Below are positions 17,370-28,000 of a stretch of DNA of 64,000 nt, piece after piece; positions within the stretch are counted from its first letter, which is position 1; every line of letters starts with the position of its first letter. Below the pieces are notes generated by a model. The model ran no database searches, was not told the origin of the DNA, and saw nothing but the letters and a program-made list of their open reading frames with translations. The translations under genes and the position numbers were made by a program. The stretch is from Gynurincola endophyticus (GTDB lineage: Bacteria > Bacteroidota > Bacteroidia > Chitinophagales > Chitinophagaceae). The stretch lies in NCBI RefSeq assembly GCF_003991195.1, contig NZ_RCWL01000013.1:1-64000 (forward strand), written 5' to 3'.

Positions 17370-18581
17370 ATGGATAAAAGTCAACCCGGTATGAACGAAT
17401 TGCCTCGTTTATTTCAGAAAGTACTGAAAAATGAAGCTACGGAAGACGAAAAAAGAGCGCTGGCCGACGCAGCGCGTGATCCCCGCTATGCCGAAGTAAT
17501 AGCGCAACTGCTTGATGAAAGTTTTGCCGATGAGCAAAATGCAGAACCATTGGAGGGGGACGTGCAAAATATGATACTGAATGCCATCTGGCAATCAGAG
17601 AAATCAGATGAAAAGGAGCTTATAATACCTGTAAGAAAAAGCATTTACAGTAACTGGTTAAGAGTTGCGGCGGCAGTTATTGTGGTGGTGGGATTGGGTG
17701 TATTAGGTTTAACCTTATTTAGAAATGAAGCTGACGTGCCTGTAACAAAAGGAGAACATATCTTACCTGCACAGGAAGGAATAACACTTCGTTTGTCAAA
17801 CGGAAAAACGGTTCAGCTAAACGACAGTATTCCGGATCTGCAACTGGAAGAGATAGGAGGTGCCGTTTCGCGTGCTGAGGATGGAACATTGGTTTATAAA
17901 ACAACTGATAATGCTTCTACCCCAGATTTGTGGAATACCGTTTCAACAGGTAAAGGGCAGTCTGTGGCGGTCGTTTTACCTGATAACAGCCGTATCTGGC
18001 TGAATGCTAATTCAAGTATTAAATACAGTTCAAACCTAAGCAATGCGGAAGAACGTTACGTAGAAATTGAAGGAGAAGCTTTTTTTGAGGTAGCAAAACA
18101 ATTTATCAGTACTGACCCGGCCAAAAGAAAACCGTTTCTTGTGAAAACTCCACAGCAACTGGTAAAAGTACTGGGAACACAATTTAATATCAGTACTTAC
18201 CAGCAAAATATAACCTATACTACACTGGTAGAAGGTTCGATAGAGGTGAATGTTGCAGAAAAGAAAGAATTGCTGAAACCCGGGCAGCAATCAATCGTAA
18301 AAAATAAACAACTGACTGAAATAATAAATGTTAATACAGATCAGGTAACTGCATGGAGAAATGGAATTTTTTATTTTGATCAATACACCATTGATCAGGC
18401 TTTAAATGAAGTTCAGAACTGGTACGATGTAAGTATAATATTTGAAGGTGAAAAGACGAAGGAAGTGTTTTCGGGAATGATCAGCAGGCATAAACCTTTA
18501 AGTGAATTATTAGACATGCTGGAGAAAACCGGTGCCGTGAAATTTAAAGTAATGGGGAATAAAATACATGTATTACAATAA
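17370..18581 (+). CDS. FecR-family anti-sigma factor
   Basis: A 403-residue protein with a cytoplasmic N-terminal sigma-binding region, one membrane segment (about 97-117, NWLRVAAAVIVVVGLGVLG) and a periplasmic FecR domain (about 190-300, with LPDNSRIWLNANSSIKY and VEIEGEAFFEVAK). A C-terminal DUF4974 domain follows (about 325-403, with ALNEVQNWYDVSIIFEG). It receives the signal from the STN domain of the outer-membrane receptor and releases the ECF sigma factor. The frame is open to a TTG at 17280, but the ATG at 17370 gives the normal N terminus. It precedes the SusC gene by about 250 bp. Confidence 0.92.
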   Translation: MDKSQPGMNELPRLFQKVLKNEATEDEKRALADAARDPRYAEVIAQLLDESFADEQNAEPLEGDVQNMILNAIWQSEKSDEKELIIPVRKSIYSNWLRVAAAVIVVVGLGVLGLTLFRNEADVPVTKGEHILPAQEGITLRLSNGKTVQLNDSIPDLQLEEIGGAVSRAEDGTLVYKTTDNASTPDLWNTVSTGKGQSVAVVLPDNSRIWLNANSSIKYSSNLSNAEERYVEIEGEAFFEVAKQFISTDPAKRKPFLVKTPQQLVKVLGTQFNISTYQQNITYTTLVEGSIEVNVAEKKELLKPGQQSIVKNKQLTEIINVNTDQVTAWRNGIFYFDQYTIDQALNEVQNWYDVSIIFEGEKTKEVFSGMISRHKPLSELLDMLEKTGAVKFKVMGNKIHVLQ

Positions 18582-18647
18582 ATAAAATCAAAACTAAAAT
18601 CTGTTTAAAAGAATGATAGCATTAAACTCTTCTTCATAAATAAAAAA

Positions 18648-18670
18648 ACCAGAAGAAAAATTCTTCTGGT
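18648..18670. promoter_or_regulatory. Hairpin between FecR and SusC genes
   Basis: A perfect 10-bp stem (ACCAGAAGAA at 18648-18657, TTCTTCTGGT at 18661-18670) has a 3-base loop. There is no T-run after it on the plus strand, while the A-run before it gives a T-run on the minus strand. In the sense direction it could therefore be a weak attenuator or an RNA-processing and stability element rather than a full terminator. Confidence 0.5.
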
Positions 18671-18828
18671 GTAAACATTTCCTTTTCAGAAAATTTATCA
18701 CAACCGGATGGAATGTGGAAGCTCTCTCCGGTTGAATTGTTTAACTAAACAAATCTAAGTAATTATTGCGTAAATGCAATGACAGGTTATTCTTATGCCT
18801 GTAAGATTTGTTTCAATTACTGCTAAAA

Positions 18829-21800
18829 ATGACCAAAACTAACATTGAGTTCCTCCAAAGGAACTTGAGAAAATATTGGATGATAATGAAATTAGTATCC
18901 TTCTTTCTATTGATCTCCATTCTTCAGGTATCCGCAAACACCTATGCTCAGAAAATTAATCTGAATGAGAAGAATAAAACCCTGATTGAAGTTTTCTCGA
19001 AAATCAGGCAACAAGCTGATTATGACTTTATTTTTACTGGTTCTGCTATTAAAGGGATAGGTAAAATATCTGTATATGCAAAAGATGAAGATATTTTGTC
19101 TGTGATCAACAAAATGTTCATTACACTGCCTATTGATTATAAAATTGAAGGCACAACAGTTATTCTTGTCAGAAACGATCATAAACTTCCAAAGGTTGTA
19201 GCCCCTTCGGTTGAAGAATTAGCGGTTATCAAAGAAGTAAGAGGAAGGGTGGTTGATGTGTCGGGCATTCCCTTACAGGGAGCTACTGTAAAGGTCTCCG
19301 GTAAATCTATTCAGACTGTGACGGATAGTAAGGGCTATTTTATGCTCGAAAATGTGCCTGATGATGCTTTTCTGGAACTGAGTTTTGTGGGATATCAACC
19401 TTTAAAAGTGAAAGCTGCTGCTGCCATGGGTGATCTTATACTTCAGGTGGAAGTCGGAGAACTCAATCAGGTGGTGCTGAATGCGGGATACTATTCTGTA
19501 AGAGATAAAGAGAAAACCGGAAATATAACAAAGGTATCTGCAGAAATTATTGAACGTCAGCCAGTGATTAATGTATTGGGAGCCTTGCAGGGAAGAGTTG
19601 CCGGACTGGATATCGTTGAAACCGGTGGCATGGCCGGAAATATGGTGCAGGTAAATCTTCGTGGCAGAAATAGCATTGCCGGTGGAACTGATCCCCTCTA
19701 TATCATTGATGGTGTACCTTTTTCTTCTGAATCTTTAGGCGACTTTCAGGTTTCACGTCAGTTGGCAATGGGTAGTTATGGTGTATTAAGTACACTGAAT
19801 ACATTGAATGGGAATGATATTGAAAGTATCGAAGTTTTAAAAGATGCGGATGCTACCGCGATATATGGGTCGCGCGGTGCCAACGGGGTAATTCTGATTT
19901 CAACCAAAAAAGGAAAAGCGGGAAAAACAAAGTTTGACTTTTCTCTCAACGCGGGCATCAATAAACCTACTATGGGTACAGAAATGCTGAATACTCAGGA
20001 GTATATCGCTATGAGGAAAGCAGCGTTCGCTCAGGATGGTATTACGACTTATCCTGTTTCAGCTTATGATATTAATGGAGCATGGGATACTACAAGGTAC
20101 ACGAATTGGTATGAGACACTATCAGGACGTACATCGTCAAGGATGAATTCTCAACTGTCAGTTTCAGGCGGAAATGAACTTACTCAGTTTCTGATCAGCG
20201 GAACTTTCCTGAAACAAAAACCCTCTTTTCCGAAAGCTTATGATTTTAGCTATCAGAGAACCAGTGTACATACGAACCTGAATCACCGGTCAGAAAACAA
20301 GAAATTCTCAGCTAATCTTACCATCAATTATTCCACTGATTTTAATAATGCTCCGGGAGAAGATCCGAATTCATTGGCCATGATCAGGCCTCCCAATTCG
20401 CCACAGATGTACAATGAAGATGGTTCTTTACACTGGGAAACCGGATTCAACAACCCCCTCGCAATCTTTAATAAAACTTATGAGTCAAATACCAAAGCTT
20501 TAAATGCTACCATGAGCCTGAATTATGATTTCGGGCATGGGATCACGTTCAGCAGCCGGTTTGGATACAACGATTATAATGTATATGAATATTTTACAAG
20601 CCCACATACTATTTATGCGCCTAGTCCTGATATTGGTGCTGAACGATCTTCAGCCTATGATAATAAAGGAAACCGTAATTCGTGGATTATAGAGCCACAG
20701 CTAAACTGGAAAAAAGAAATAGGGAAAGGTACCCTCGATGTACTGGTGGGAACAACTTTTCAAAAATCAACTTCTAAAAAAGAAAGTGCCTATGGAAGTA
20801 ATTTCCCCAGTGACGCACTTATCTATGACATGAGATCGGCTGTAACTTACCGGATAAGATCGTCAGAAAATGTTCTCTATAAGTATAACGCCGTTTTTGG
20901 AAGAATAAATTATAATTGGGATCGCAGGTATATTGTAAATATGACCGGGCGCAGAGATGGTTCAAGCCGGTTCGGCCCTGGTAAACAATTCGCCAACTTC
21001 GGTGCGATAGGTGCTGCCTGGATACTGTCTGAAGAAAACTTCATGAAGAATATAACCTTCCTGAGTTTCGCTAAGCTTAGAGGTAGTATCGGACTCACAG
21101 GAAATGATCAGATCGGTGACTATCAGTTTTTGAATACTTATTCAGCAGCCGACAGATATGGATCTGTAACCGGAATGAAACCTACTAAACATTATAATCC
21201 TGATTTTAGCTGGGAAACAAATAAGAAAACAGAACTGGCATTGGAATTAGGATTTTTCAACGACAGGTTGATGATAGCAACATCCTTTTATAAAAACAAA
21301 TCGTCTAATCAACTGGTTGGCCTGCCTATTCCTGTAATGACAGGATTTGAAACGGTATTAGCCAATCTTGATGCCGTAGTGGAGAATAAAGGAATAGAGG
21401 TGGAGATTAATACTGTCAATATTAAAACAAAAGATTTTAGCTGGACAACCGCTTTTAATTTCTCCAGACCAAGAAATAAACTGGTTTCATATCCGGGACT
21501 GCAATCATCTGCTTATGCCAATACGTATAAAGTTGGAATGCCATTGAGTGTATCAAGAGTATTTACCTATACAGGAATAGATCCGGTAACGGGCGTTTAT
21601 ACCTTTGAAGATGTAAATAAAGATGGATTTTTAACGCATAATGATGATCGGAAGAAATGGTTGTATGTAGGGCTGAATTATTCAGCTGGGATGAACAATA
21701 CGATTACTTATAAAAGATTACATCTGGATGTGTTTTTTCAATATGTAAATAAAACGGCGACAAACTTTTTTTATAACAGAGGTGCTACCGGCGGTATGTT

Positions 21801-22143
21801 CGGAAATGTAAGCAGAGATCTGTTGGATAACTGGACATATAACAAGGAAAACCCTAAATTCCAGCGTTTAACAACCGGCGCAAATACGCAGGCGATCACT
21901 GCCAACTCAAACATCGGTTATAGTGATGTTTCTATTTCCGATGCCTCTTTCTTTCGCTTGAAAAATGTGCAACTGGCTTATGATATCCCGGAAAAGTTAT
22001 TAGGTATCCGTGGAAGTATTTATGTGCAGGGACAGAATCTGCTGACTTTTACAAAATTTCCCGGATCTGATCCTGAAAATGCCCTCTCTTCTTACATGGC
22101 CCCGTTGAAAGTATGGAATTTCGGAATGCAGATAACATTCTGA
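18829..22143 (+). CDS. SusC/RagA-family TonB-dependent transporter with STN domain
   Basis: A 1,104-residue outer-membrane receptor. After the signal peptide (ending NTYAQ) come a secretin/TonB N-terminal (STN) signalling domain (about 45-120), a carboxypeptidase-regulatory-like domain (VRGRVVDVSGIPLQGATVKV), a plug (VLGALQGRVAGLDIVE, then ADATAIYGSRGANGVILI) and a long beta-barrel ending in the usual aromatic-rich strand (VWNFGMQITF). The STN domain marks it as a transducer that contacts FecR. The start at the ATG 18829 is preferred over the TTG at 18808. The imported substrate is unknown; no glycosidase is nearby, and the two proteases suggest a peptide or glycoprotein ligand (inference). 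Confidence 0.93.
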   Translation: MTKTNIEFLQRNLRKYWMIMKLVSFFLLISILQVSANTYAQKINLNEKNKTLIEVFSKIRQQADYDFIFTGSAIKGIGKISVYAKDEDILSVINKMFITLPIDYKIEGTTVILVRNDHKLPKVVAPSVEELAVIKEVRGRVVDVSGIPLQGATVKVSGKSIQTVTDSKGYFMLENVPDDAFLELSFVGYQPLKVKAAAAMGDLILQVEVGELNQVVLNAGYYSVRDKEKTGNITKVSAEIIERQPVINVLGALQGRVAGLDIVETGGMAGNMVQVNLRGRNSIAGGTDPLYIIDGVPFSSESLGDFQVSRQLAMGSYGVLSTLNTLNGNDIESIEVLKDADATAIYGSRGANGVILISTKKGKAGKTKFDFSLNAGINKPTMGTEMLNTQEYIAMRKAAFAQDGITTYPVSAYDINGAWDTTRYTNWYETLSGRTSSRMNSQLSVSGGNELTQFLISGTFLKQKPSFPKAYDFSYQRTSVHTNLNHRSENKKFSANLTINYSTDFNNAPGEDPNSLAMIRPPNSPQMYNEDGSLHWETGFNNPLAIFNKTYESNTKALNATMSLNYDFGHGITFSSRFGYNDYNVYEYFTSPHTIYAPSPDIGAERSSAYDNKGNRNSWIIEPQLNWKKEIGKGTLDVLVGTTFQKSTSKKESAYGSNFPSDALIYDMRSAVTYRIRSSENVLYKYNAVFGRINYNWDRRYIVNMTGRRDGSSRFGPGKQFANFGAIGAAWILSEENFMKNITFLSFAKLRGSIGLTGNDQIGDYQFLNTYSAADRYGSVTGMKPTKHYNPDFSWETNKKTELALELGFFNDRLMIATSFYKNKSSNQLVGLPIPVMTGFETVLANLDAVVENKGIEVEINTVNIKTKDFSWTTAFNFSRPRNKLVSYPGLQSSAYANTYKVGMPLSVSRVFTYTGIDPVTGVYTFEDVNKDGFLTHNDDRKKWLYVGLNYSAGMNNTITYKRLHLDVFFQYVNKTATNFFYNRGATGGMFGNVSRDLLDNWTYNKENPKFQRLTTGANTQAITANSNIGYSDVSISDASFFRLKNVQLAYDIPEKLLGIRGSIYVQGQNLLTFTKFPGSDPENALSSYMAPLKVWNFGMQITF

Positions 22144-22187
22144 TAAAAAGTGAAAGACGAAATTTTATAACGTATTAAAAGAAAAGT

Positions 22188-23576
22188 ATGAAATCGTATC
22201 ATCTCTATAAATGGCTTTGCCTGTTTTGCTTAATATTATTTTCCGCATGTACAAAATTTGTGGAAGTGGAACCTCCGAAATCTCAGTTGTTGAGAAAAGA
22301 ATTATTTTCATCTGATAAAGCTGCAGAAACTGCACTGGCAGGAATGTATGCTTATTTAAGAACCAATAGCTTTCTTACAGGATCTATTGTCAGCTCCGTA
22401 GAATACCTGGGTTTATACGCTGATGAAATAGAGTATATAAACCCTACTGTTAATGACAGATACTTTTTCTCAAATAGTATATTAAACCCATCGATTAATC
22501 AGGTTTATAATCTGTGGTCATATTCTTTTCAGGCAATATATCTGGCCAATTCAATTCTTGAGGGGGTAGAGGAGTCTACCAATCTGAGTGAAGGTGTAAA
22601 AGAAAGACTGGTTGGTGAAGCGTTGTTTGTACGGGCACTGATACATTTTTATCTTGCCAACACTTATGGAAATATACCTTATGTAACAACTACTGATTAT
22701 TTTCAAACAAAGAATCAGGGTAAGATAACTGTTGATGAAGTTTATACAGCAATATTAAAAGATCTGAAAGTAGCAGAAAATTTATTGTTAGAAAATTATC
22801 CGATTGCCGAACGTGTACGTCCGAATAAATGGGTGGTTAAATCTTTTATGGCGAGAGTATACTTATATCAGAAAGACTGGCCGAATGCCCTGCTACAGTC
22901 TTCAGAGGTGATTGGTAATATTGCACTGTATGACATAGAGCCTGTGTTGAACAAAGTGTTTTTAAAAGAAAGTAAAGAAGCAATCTGGCAGTTTAAACCT
23001 TCACAGGATGGTATTAATGCATCAGAAGGAACTTTTATAATGGTTCAGGATCCGTCAATAGCTGGTTTTGTAATCCGAGATGAATTTCTCAATGCGCATG
23101 AAACCGGTGATAAAAGGTTAACAGACTGGTTAGGACTTTTTACTATAGGAAATAATTCATGGCACTATCCTTACAAGTATAAACAGAGAAATCCTACAGG
23201 TACCGTTAGTGTGGAATATAGTATTGTATTCAGGCTGGCGGAACAATACCTGATAAGGGCTGAAGCTTTAGCGCAGACAGAACAATATACTGATGCGTTG
23301 AAAGATTTGAATAAAATCAGAAATCGTGCTGACCTGGATGATTTTGTTTCATCAGATAAAGACGAAATTTTGGACGCTATATTAAAAGAAAGAAGAATTG
23401 AGTTCTTTATGGAAATGTCGCATCGCTGGTTTGACCTGAAACGTATGAATAGAACTGAGGAATTCCTGAGTCCTTTAAAACCTGAATGGTCAGTGAATAA
23501 TGATTTATTGCCAATTCCATTAAAGGAGCTGGAGGCAAACCGTAATCTTTTACCGCAGAATAATGGATATAATTAG
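22188..23576 (+). CDS. RagB/SusD-family surface lipoprotein
   Basis: A 462-residue lipoprotein (lipobox LFSAC, acylated C21) with the SusD-like TPR fold. The N-terminal SusD-like_3 region has VEPPKSQLLRKELFSSDKAAETAL, and the C-terminal RagB/SusD part has LNKIRNRADL, ILKERRIEFFMEMSHRWFDLKRM and LLPIPLKELEANRNLLPQN. It caps the preceding SusC transporter and binds the ligand at the cell surface. It follows SusC by 44 bp and ends the cluster; no enzyme gene follows on this strand. Confidence 0.93.
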   Translation: MKSYHLYKWLCLFCLILFSACTKFVEVEPPKSQLLRKELFSSDKAAETALAGMYAYLRTNSFLTGSIVSSVEYLGLYADEIEYINPTVNDRYFFSNSILNPSINQVYNLWSYSFQAIYLANSILEGVEESTNLSEGVKERLVGEALFVRALIHFYLANTYGNIPYVTTTDYFQTKNQGKITVDEVYTAILKDLKVAENLLLENYPIAERVRPNKWVVKSFMARVYLYQKDWPNALLQSSEVIGNIALYDIEPVLNKVFLKESKEAIWQFKPSQDGINASEGTFIMVQDPSIAGFVIRDEFLNAHETGDKRLTDWLGLFTIGNNSWHYPYKYKQRNPTGTVSVEYSIVFRLAEQYLIRAEALAQTEQYTDALKDLNKIRNRADLDDFVSSDKDEILDAILKERRIEFFMEMSHRWFDLKRMNRTEEFLSPLKPEWSVNNDLLPIPLKELEANRNLLPQNNGYN

Positions 23577-23742
23577 AACCTTTTGGTTTGTTTTGGTTAA
23601 TGAGTTCAGGCAAATCTGAACCAGGAATAGATGGATTCGGGGTAACCGGATCCATTTTCTTTTTATTACTTAAAGTTTTGAGATGGCAGGGAGTTTTAAT
23701 CTTCTCATGGTAGTGTTTCAATAGAGCTGGTTTTAAAAGCAA

Positions 23743-23770
23743 AAAGGTCACTCTTTCCAGAGTGACCTTT
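23743..23770 (-). terminator. Terminator of the tRNA-Asp gene
   Basis: A perfect 12-bp inverted repeat (AAAGGTCACTCT at 23743-23754, AGAGTGACCTTT at 23759-23770) has a 4-base loop. On the minus strand it comes 1 bp after the tRNA 3' end and is followed by a T-run, as expected of an intrinsic terminator. Confidence 0.85.
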
Positions 23771-23771
23771 G

Positions 23772-23845
23772 CGGACCGGACGGGACTCGAACCCGCGACC
23801 TCCGCCGTGACAGGGCGGCATTCTAACCAACTGAACTACCGATCC
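23772..23845 (-). tRNA. tRNA-Asp (anticodon GUC)
   Basis: On the minus strand the sequence folds as a 74-base tRNA. The acceptor stem is GGATCGG with CCGGTCC (one T-G pair) and discriminator G. The D-arm contains AGTTCAGTTGGTTAGAA, the anticodon loop is CTGTCAC (GUC), and the T-arm contains GTTCGAGTC. CCA is not encoded. The G discriminator fits bacterial tRNA-Asp. A terminator follows immediately. Confidence 0.96.
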
Positions 23846-24016
23846 TTAATCACTCATACACAAGGTATTGCGTGATTGGGGTGCAAATATAAATCGAAAA
23901 ATCAATTTTCAAATATTTTTTAATTATTTTTTTGAAAATTTAATTAATGGTATGAAAATCAATAAAAAGTATTGTGAAGTTGGTGTTTTATAACGTTAGC
24001 TATAGGTTACTTTCTT

Positions 24017-24130
24017 TTATATTGACTTCTTGCGTACCTGTTCGTTGATCAGTTTTTCGTAGTGTGTAAAGTATCTTCCTGAATAGATGGATATAATCAA
24101 TAAGCCATCAGCAGGCGCATCAGGAAACAT
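24017..24130 (-). CDS. Possible 37-residue ORF or gene remnant
   Basis: A short minus-strand frame from ATG 24130 to TAA 24017 reads MFPDAPADGLLIISIYSGRY and continues with a charged C-terminal helix. The same frame stays open upstream without a start to about 24225, just past the lipoprotein stop. The amino acid pattern looks somewhat coding, so it may be the surviving 3' end of a decayed gene, or chance. The rest of 23577-24218 outside the tRNA holds nothing recognisable. Confidence 0.2.
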   Translation of the reverse strand: MFPDAPADGLLIISIYSGRYFTHYEKLINEQVRKKSI

Positions 24131-24218
24131 GCCCGGTAGGTTAAGATAAGCTACTGAAGCTTTTGAAGAGCATTTTTCACTGCTGTTTTTGTTGCGTGCT
24201 GATGGCTTTGCTACTATT

Positions 24219-25028
24219 TTATTTTTTCAACCAAACATCGAACAACTCAAAGCCTAAGCCATCAACCATATTAAACCAATCTTCTTCGAAAATTACATCA
24301 GCTTCCTTATTGGGTAAATACATGATAGCAAATTTAAAATCTTGCAGTACACCAAGTCTTGGGTATATGTAAACATTCTGTCCATCTAACAATAATGGGT
24401 TACCATCTTTATCCAGCACAGTGGCTTTGTAAAATGTAGTTCTTGGAATCTGAATAAAGTATTCAGGGATTTGATCGGTGATTAAATCTGTTGTTACGAG
24501 TGGCTCTTCCTCAAAAAAGATTTGCTCCCAACCCGAAACCTCATCGAACACCATCGTTCCTTTGTAGATAGCCAGGCGTATCGGTTCACCGTTTGGCGAA
24601 ATGATCTTATTATAGTTCAATATTTTGACCTGATAGGTTCCTTCAGGGGCAACACCAGTTTCCAACGGGTTTTTACCGACTACCAATGTGGGGTCGAGCG
24701 GACTTTTAGGGTACACTCCAAAAACATTACTCCCCCTTTTTAATGCCAGCCGTTGCTGAATCAGCTTATTGTCTTTGTCATCAAAAGCAACTACGTCGGC
24801 ACTATCCTTTTTATCCACGAAAAAAAGAAAACTTGTTCCATCTGGCCGGGTAAACTCACCATTGATGGATATTTTTTTGATATTCAAATGCTCACCAGTG
24901 TAAGTTCTAAAGGTAATTCTGGCTAATTGTTCCTGCTCTTCCACCAGTTCTCCTTTATTGCATCCGATGAAACCAAAACTCATCAAAAATGCGAGCAGGT
25001 AAATTGAAATTTTATTATAAGCTGTCAT
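24219..25028 (-). CDS. Lipoprotein of unknown function downstream of a TonB receptor
   Basis: A 269-residue lipoprotein (signal peptide with lipobox FIGC, acylated C23). I do not recognise a family. The sequence is rich in beta-strand patterns and asks for an Ig-like or DUF-type surface domain (ARITFRTYTGEHLNIKKI, then GTYQVKILNYNKI). It follows the TonB-dependent receptor by 10 bp and must share its transcript. In such clusters the lipoprotein is usually a surface ligand-binding partner of the receptor, playing the SusD role without SusD homology (inference). Confidence 0.75.
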   Translation of the reverse strand: MTAYNKISIYLLAFLMSFGFIGCNKGELVEEQEQLARITFRTYTGEHLNIKKISINGEFTRPDGTSFLFFVDKKDSADVVAFDDKDNKLIQQRLALKRGSNVFGVYPKSPLDPTLVVGKNPLETGVAPEGTYQVKILNYNKIISPNGEPIRLAIYKGTMVFDEVSGWEQIFFEEEPLVTTDLITDQIPEYFIQIPRTTFYKATVLDKDGNPLLLDGQNVYIYPRLGVLQDFKFAIMYLPNKEADVIFEEDWFNMVDGLGFELFDVWLKK

Positions 25029-25038
25029 ATCGTTTTAT

Positions 25039-28000
25039 TTAGAAGTTGTAGGTTACGGAAAGGCTGAAACGTCGTCCCTCTCTTTTACGATAAGTGATGT
25101 TGTCTCCTTCTGCTTTATTATATTGGATGGATTTGCCTTCTTTTAGTACATTCAATTTGGTACTCTCGTCCATTTCATAATCATGTATATTCACGTAATA
25201 GCGGGTCCAGTCATCGAGGATATTCGCAATATTGAGCTTTACCTCCATCTTCTGCTTTAGAAATCTGGCATAAAACTGTGCATCCAATTGTTTAGGTGCG
25301 AGTTCATATTCAACTCTTGCCAGATTCACATTCGCAAGATTAGTACGATAACCGCGATGATTATAACTTGCCGTAGCTCCATATTGATTGCCCCAATATC
25401 CAAGCCCGAGGTTCAATAACCAGGGAGACTGTCCGATTAATGGTCTATCCTGATTAGGGTACCGTTGCTGAACGCGTTCAGCAACCTGTGTTTCCGGATT
25501 GTTGATCCATTGCCAATGACTGAGCACGTTTACTTTTGATTTGAGTAAGGTTCCGTTAGCGTATATGAATAAATCGCTGAGCCAATCTTTATCGGACAGA
25601 AACGAAAAGTCTTTTCTGATTTCGAGCTCTAATCCCAGATTTATGGCATTGTCCATATTGGCATAGGTATATTGGTTGTCTAACGAATGAATTAATTCGA
25701 TAGGTTTATCCAACTTTTTATGATAGCCGGTTAAAGAAATGATTTCACCGGGAGAAGGATACCATTCAATACGCAGGTCTATATTGTCTATCAGCGTAGA
25801 TTGAACATGTTCACCGTAAACATAACCGTCAATTTCAAAATCATACATAGCAAACATTCCCACCTCTCTGAAGTCGGGGCGGATTACGGTTTTGGAATAA
25901 CTTGCACGGATATTTAAATTCGGTGTAATGCTATAGGTTGTATTGATTGAAGGCAGGAAGCGCCAGTTATTTTCCTTTACTCCGAAACGGTGTCTTTGTA
26001 CATGGTTAGGGTCTGACGGGTCTTTATAGCTGCGTTTGAACAATTCTTCCTGCTTTGAATATAGGCCAAAATATTCGGCACGAACGCCGTATACGAGCCG
26101 AAGCTTCTTGCCAAATTTCTGATCAGCCATCAGGAATAAAGCATGCAATGTCATATCGCCATCATAGTATCTTCCGCCGAGTGCATCGGCGTAATAATAT
26201 GCCTGGTTGTCGCCATTGCCGATATTTTCGGCTGCAAATAGCTGGTGATAGGGAATTTCCAGCTCAGGGGCTCTCTGATTGGTGGTACCTTCCGCCCAGG
26301 ATCTGGTCCAGGGTGCCATTTTATTTACATCCAGTGATCTTTTCTTTGTCCATGCCTGATAACCCAGTTTGGCCACCGTAGAGAATTTTTTTCCTTCTCC
26401 GAATTTGCGGGAAAATGCCGCACTCCAGTTGTAATCCGTTTCGTCGATTCGTGTCCACATACGCCAGTCTCTGAAAGTTCCTCCTGTGGAGGCAGCGGAA
26501 TGCGTCATCAGGCCGGGTGTCATGAAATAGGGTTTGTCATCAAGTGTAGTAGTTAATCTATAAGATAATTTACGCTCATCTAAAATCTGTTGCTTGATTT
26601 TATTGACGGTAAACATCCCTTCAGCTTTTATATTCCAGGGCAATTTATATTCACCGATTAACTGATGTTGTTGTAACGACATAGCTTCCGGTAATTGATA
26701 TACGAGTTTAGTAGGGATCGGATTCGATTCTTCGCGGGGTTTTTGGATTGATTCGTTGTAGCTATCGCTGTAAGTACGGGCATAAATATTCTTCAGTGCT
26801 ACTTTAAAACGCTGCCCCTGTAATCCGATATTGGCAACCAGCGCGCTGTTACTGTTAAACCGGTAAGATATACCTGCCCCGTTGTCACCAAGGCCTGTGC
26901 TATCAATGTAGTTGCCCATAGGCGAACGTCTTACGTTATTAAAGGAAATGATATTTTGTTCGTTTCTGAAATTAGCGGATGTAACAAATCCGAAGCGCAT
27001 TCCTTTTTTCAGGTCATAAATACGCCCAAGCGATAAACGCATATTTTGATTTGGAGAAGCTTTGTATTGGTATGGCCGCATAGCGTCACTGTTCAGTTTT
27101 TTTGACTGGGCAATGGCGTCCATCTCATTATATTTAACAGCATCACCAAATTCTGTAGAATTGAGAACGTTGTTGTTTAATTCCGGATCTGTCAGTATAT
27201 ATCCCGGAGGTGCATCCAGTTGTGTAGCCCGGTTATTCCATTCCCAGGTTTTGATACCTTCGGGAATCTTTGCGGATTTGTCGAAGAATCCGAAGTACTC
27301 GTTGGTATTACGCTTACCGAGGCGATAAAAATCTTTGCCGGTAGTACGCGAATTACCACCTATACCAAATTGAACACTCGTAAAATTTTGTTCGGGTATA
27401 TCCATGGTATTTACTGAAACCTGCCCACCCGAAAATTCGGCCGATACATCAGGCGTTGCTGTTTTATTGACCACAATAGAACTCACCATTTCGGTAGGAA
27501 TAATATCAAAGGAAAAATCACGCCTGTTCTGAGAAGTGCTTGGAATAACTATGCCATCGAGCATAGCCTGATTATAGCGGTCAGACATTCCCCGTACAAC
27601 TACACTTCGGTTATTCACAGTAGTGAGTCCGGTAACACGTTTTAATACTTGCCCTATATCATTATCAGGTGTACGTGCAATTTGCTCGGCTGAGATGCCA
27701 TCGCTGACGGATGCAGCATTTTTCTGACGCGCATACAATCCTGCAACGGAAGCTTTTTTATATCCTGAAGAAACGACGACCTGTTGTAAGGTATTTGTTT
27801 CTGCTTTCATAGCTATATTAAGCGGTGTATTACTGTTGTTCTTTACCACTATCTCAGTGATACGTTGTGTCTGATAAGAAATATAAGTCACTTCTAATGT
27901 GTAAACTCCTCCAACTAAATTCAACACATAATTTCCATCTGCAGATGATTGTGTGGCTATACTTTTTGAACCTGTAACGCGTATGGTTGCACCAGATAGA

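Noticed and set aside
24219-25028. Calling the lipoprotein a SusD homologue
   Set aside because: It is much too short and shows none of the TPR or C-terminal SusD motifs.
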